NCBI GenBank assembly: GCA_025357995.1
Contig: JANYLF010000248.1
Span: forward strand, 1-5,749
DNA length: 5,749 nt
Origin: Acidimicrobiia bacterium
GTDB lineage: Bacteria > Actinomycetota > Acidimicrobiia > IMCC26256 > JAENVU01
Direction of reading: 5' to 3'
Shown: positions 4,676-5,749 of the stretch, in pieces
How positions within the stretch are numbered: position 1 is the first letter of the stretch
Layout: each line of letters starts with the position of its first letter
Program-made: the position numbers and the translations under genes
Notes under the pieces: model-generated
What the model was told of the DNA's origin: nothing
Database searches by the model: none
What the model saw: only the letters and a program-made list of their open reading frames with translations

Positions 4676-5749
4676 GTGGATCGACGGCGACGGGCGGGTG
4701 GTGTGAGTTCGGGCAGGGTGACGAGCCTGGCGAGATGCGGAGTCGGTGCGGTGGTGTGGGGGAAACCCATCGCCGCGACGAAGAGCTCCTGAAACCGCGG
4801 TTCGGTCGCGGTCTCCAGCTTGGTGACGGTACGCACGGCCGCTTCGATCTCGCGGCGCTGCTGTCCGGAGACCAGCGCGCGTACCGCGCCGGCGCCGGCC
4901 GCGTTGCCGACCCCGCGGACACCGTCGAGCGGACAATCGGGCACGAGGCCGAGCACCATGGCGTGCAGCGGATCGATACGCGCACCGAACGCGCCGGCCA
5001 GGCGAATGTCGGTGACCTCGGCGATCCCCGAATGTTCGAGCAGCAAATCGATACCGGCTCGGAGCGCAGCTTTCGCCAACTGGATTGCGCGAACGTCGTT
5101 CTGGGTGATCAGCAGCCGGACGGTGCCGTCGTCGAACAATACGTACGCGAACGTGCGACCATCAGGCACGACGTGGTTCGTGCGCGTCGCCGCGTCACCG
5201 CGGATGGTGCCGTCGCTGCTGATCACACCGGCCAGGAAGAGTTCAGCGATCGCCTCGACGATGCCGGATCCGCAGACGCCGGTGACGGCCGGTGCGACCG
5301 CGGGAAAGACGTGGTCGTTGCTCCAGAGGTCGGAGCCGATGACCTTCACGCGCGGTTCCAGCGTGTCTCGATCGATTCGCACTCGCTCCACCGCGCCGAC
5401 GGTCGCGCGCTGCCCGCAACTGATCTGTGCACCTTCGAACGCGGGACCCGTCGGACTCGACGCGGCGAACACCGAGCCGATCGAACCGAGCACAATCTCG
5501 GCGTTGGTGCCGATGTCGACCAACAGTTGTGGATGTGGGGAACGGTAGGGGCCCTCCGCGAGCATCGCCGCGGCGGTGTCGGCACCGACGTGGCCCGCGA
5601 TGCACGGGAGGCAGTAGACCGCGGCGTTGGACAGATCGAGATCGATGTCGCGCGCCCGGGTGCGCACCGCTTCGTCGGTGGCAAGTTCGAACGGTGCGGA
5701 ACCGAGCGGCGTGGGGTCGATGCCGAGAACGAGGTGGTGCATGATCGGA
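4660..5749 (-). CDS. RACo/RamA-like corrinoid-activation ATPase, ASKHA domain (5' end cut by window edge)
   Basis: Members of this family use ATP and a low-potential electron to reduce inactive Co(II) corrinoid proteins to Co(I). ATG 5742 is internal, not the start: the frame continues to the edge as PIMHHLVLGIDPTPLG, which matches the middle of these proteins. The N-terminal part, normally with a 2Fe-2S ferredoxin domain, is therefore outside. Counting from that Met, the visible motifs are YCLPCIAGHVGADT (43-56), the phosphate-binding LLVDIGTNAEIVLG (73-86), SPTGPAFEGAQISCGQRA (96-113), GVCGSGIVEAIAELFLAGVI (155-174), TQNDVRAIQLAKAALRAGI (213-231), LAGAFGARIDPLHA (248-261), GLVPDCPLDGVRGVGNAAGA (265-284) and RFQELFVAAMGFPH (316-329). 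The AFGARID stretch differs from the usual AFGNxID at one position. The tail is basic (RRRRSTKEKS). The TGA is four-base-overlapped with the mini-ORF, and the methyltransferase follows 88 bases later, so co-expression with its target pathway is likely. Confidence 0.92.
   Translation of the reverse strand, partial: PIMHHLVLGIDPTPLGSAPFELATDEAVRTRARDIDLDLSNAAVYCLPCIAGHVGADTAAAMLAEGPYRSPHPQLLVDIGTNAEIVLGSIGSVFAASSPTGPAFEGAQISCGQRATVGAVERVRIDRDTLEPRVKVIGSDLWSNDHVFPAVAPAVTGVCGSGIVEAIAELFLAGVISSDGTIRGDAATRTNHVVPDGRTFAYVLFDDGTVRLLITQNDVRAIQLAKAALRAGIDLLLEHSGIAEVTDIRLAGAFGARIDPLHAMVLGLVPDCPLDGVRGVGNAAGAGAVRALVSGQQRREIEAAVRTVTKLETATEPRFQELFVAAMGFPHTTAPTPHLARLVTLPELTPPARRRRSTKEKS

Noticed and set aside
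3504..4706. 400-codon plus-strand open frame antisense to the methyltransferase gene
   Set aside because: It is a shadow of the G/C-biased third positions of the minus-strand gene. It has Arg/His/Gly-rich low-complexity composition, no recognisable motif, and covers a confidently identified gene.
4568..4936. 122-codon minus-strand frame ending in the mini-ORF
   Set aside because: Its upstream part is an out-of-frame Arg/Pro-rich shadow of the RACo-like gene. Only the last 31 codons, from the ATG overlapping the RACo stop, have start signals.
4820..5548. 242-codon plus-strand open frame antisense to the RACo-like gene
   Set aside because: Composition is Ser/Thr/Pro/Arg-rich without motifs, and the opposite strand has clear ASKHA motifs across the same bases.
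5740..5742. ATG 5742 as the start of the RACo-like protein
   Set aside because: Homology-like sequence continues upstream in frame to the window edge, and the MHHLVLGIDP segment is internal in this family. The true start lies outside the window.

Overview
The window is a high-G+C stretch of bacterial chromosome. Gene content and codon use (strong G/C in third positions) suggest an actinomycete, possibly an uncultured Acidimicrobiia-type lineage. The phylum is inferred from an RqlH-type helicase that is best known from mycobacteria, and the class is only a guess. Nothing in the window looks like a phage, transposon, CRISPR array, rRNA or tRNA.

Layout from right to left, because most genes are on the minus strand. 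(1) 4660-5749 is the C-terminal two-thirds of a corrinoid-activation ATPase (RACo/RamA-like, ASKHA fold), whose N-terminus is off the window. (2) 4568-4663 is a 31-codon open frame joined by ATGA overlaps to the gene on each side. (3) 3033-4571 is a full-length MttB-superfamily methyltransferase without pyrrolysine. These three form a tightly coupled operon for cobalamin-dependent demethylation of a methylated, probably quaternary, amine. (4) 2691-2990 is the only plus-strand gene: an unrecognised 99-residue helical protein with a strong ribosome-binding site and a GTG start, convergent with the methyltransferase gene. (5) 505-2592 is a complete RqlH-type RecQ-like helicase with a four-cysteine zinc module and a ComF/phosphoribosyltransferase-like C-terminus. 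(6) 1-453 is a PhnB-like VOC (glyoxalase-fold) protein that runs off the left edge and has its own ribosome-binding site and a possible promoter.

How the genes work together: in the known systems an MttB-family enzyme moves a methyl group from the amine to Co(I) of a small corrinoid protein, and the RACo-type ATPase reductively rescues that protein when cobalt oxidises to Co(II). The corrinoid protein and the second methyltransferase are not in the window and would be expected upstream of 5749. The helicase and the VOC protein have no evident link to the methyl-transfer genes.

The most unusual local structure is the RACo/methyltransferase junction. The ribosome-binding site plus start codon is present twice, 92 bp apart (18 of 20 bases identical). 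Between the copies lies a tiny ORF with perfect stop/start overlaps, and inverted repeats that could partly mask the methyltransferase ribosome-binding site.
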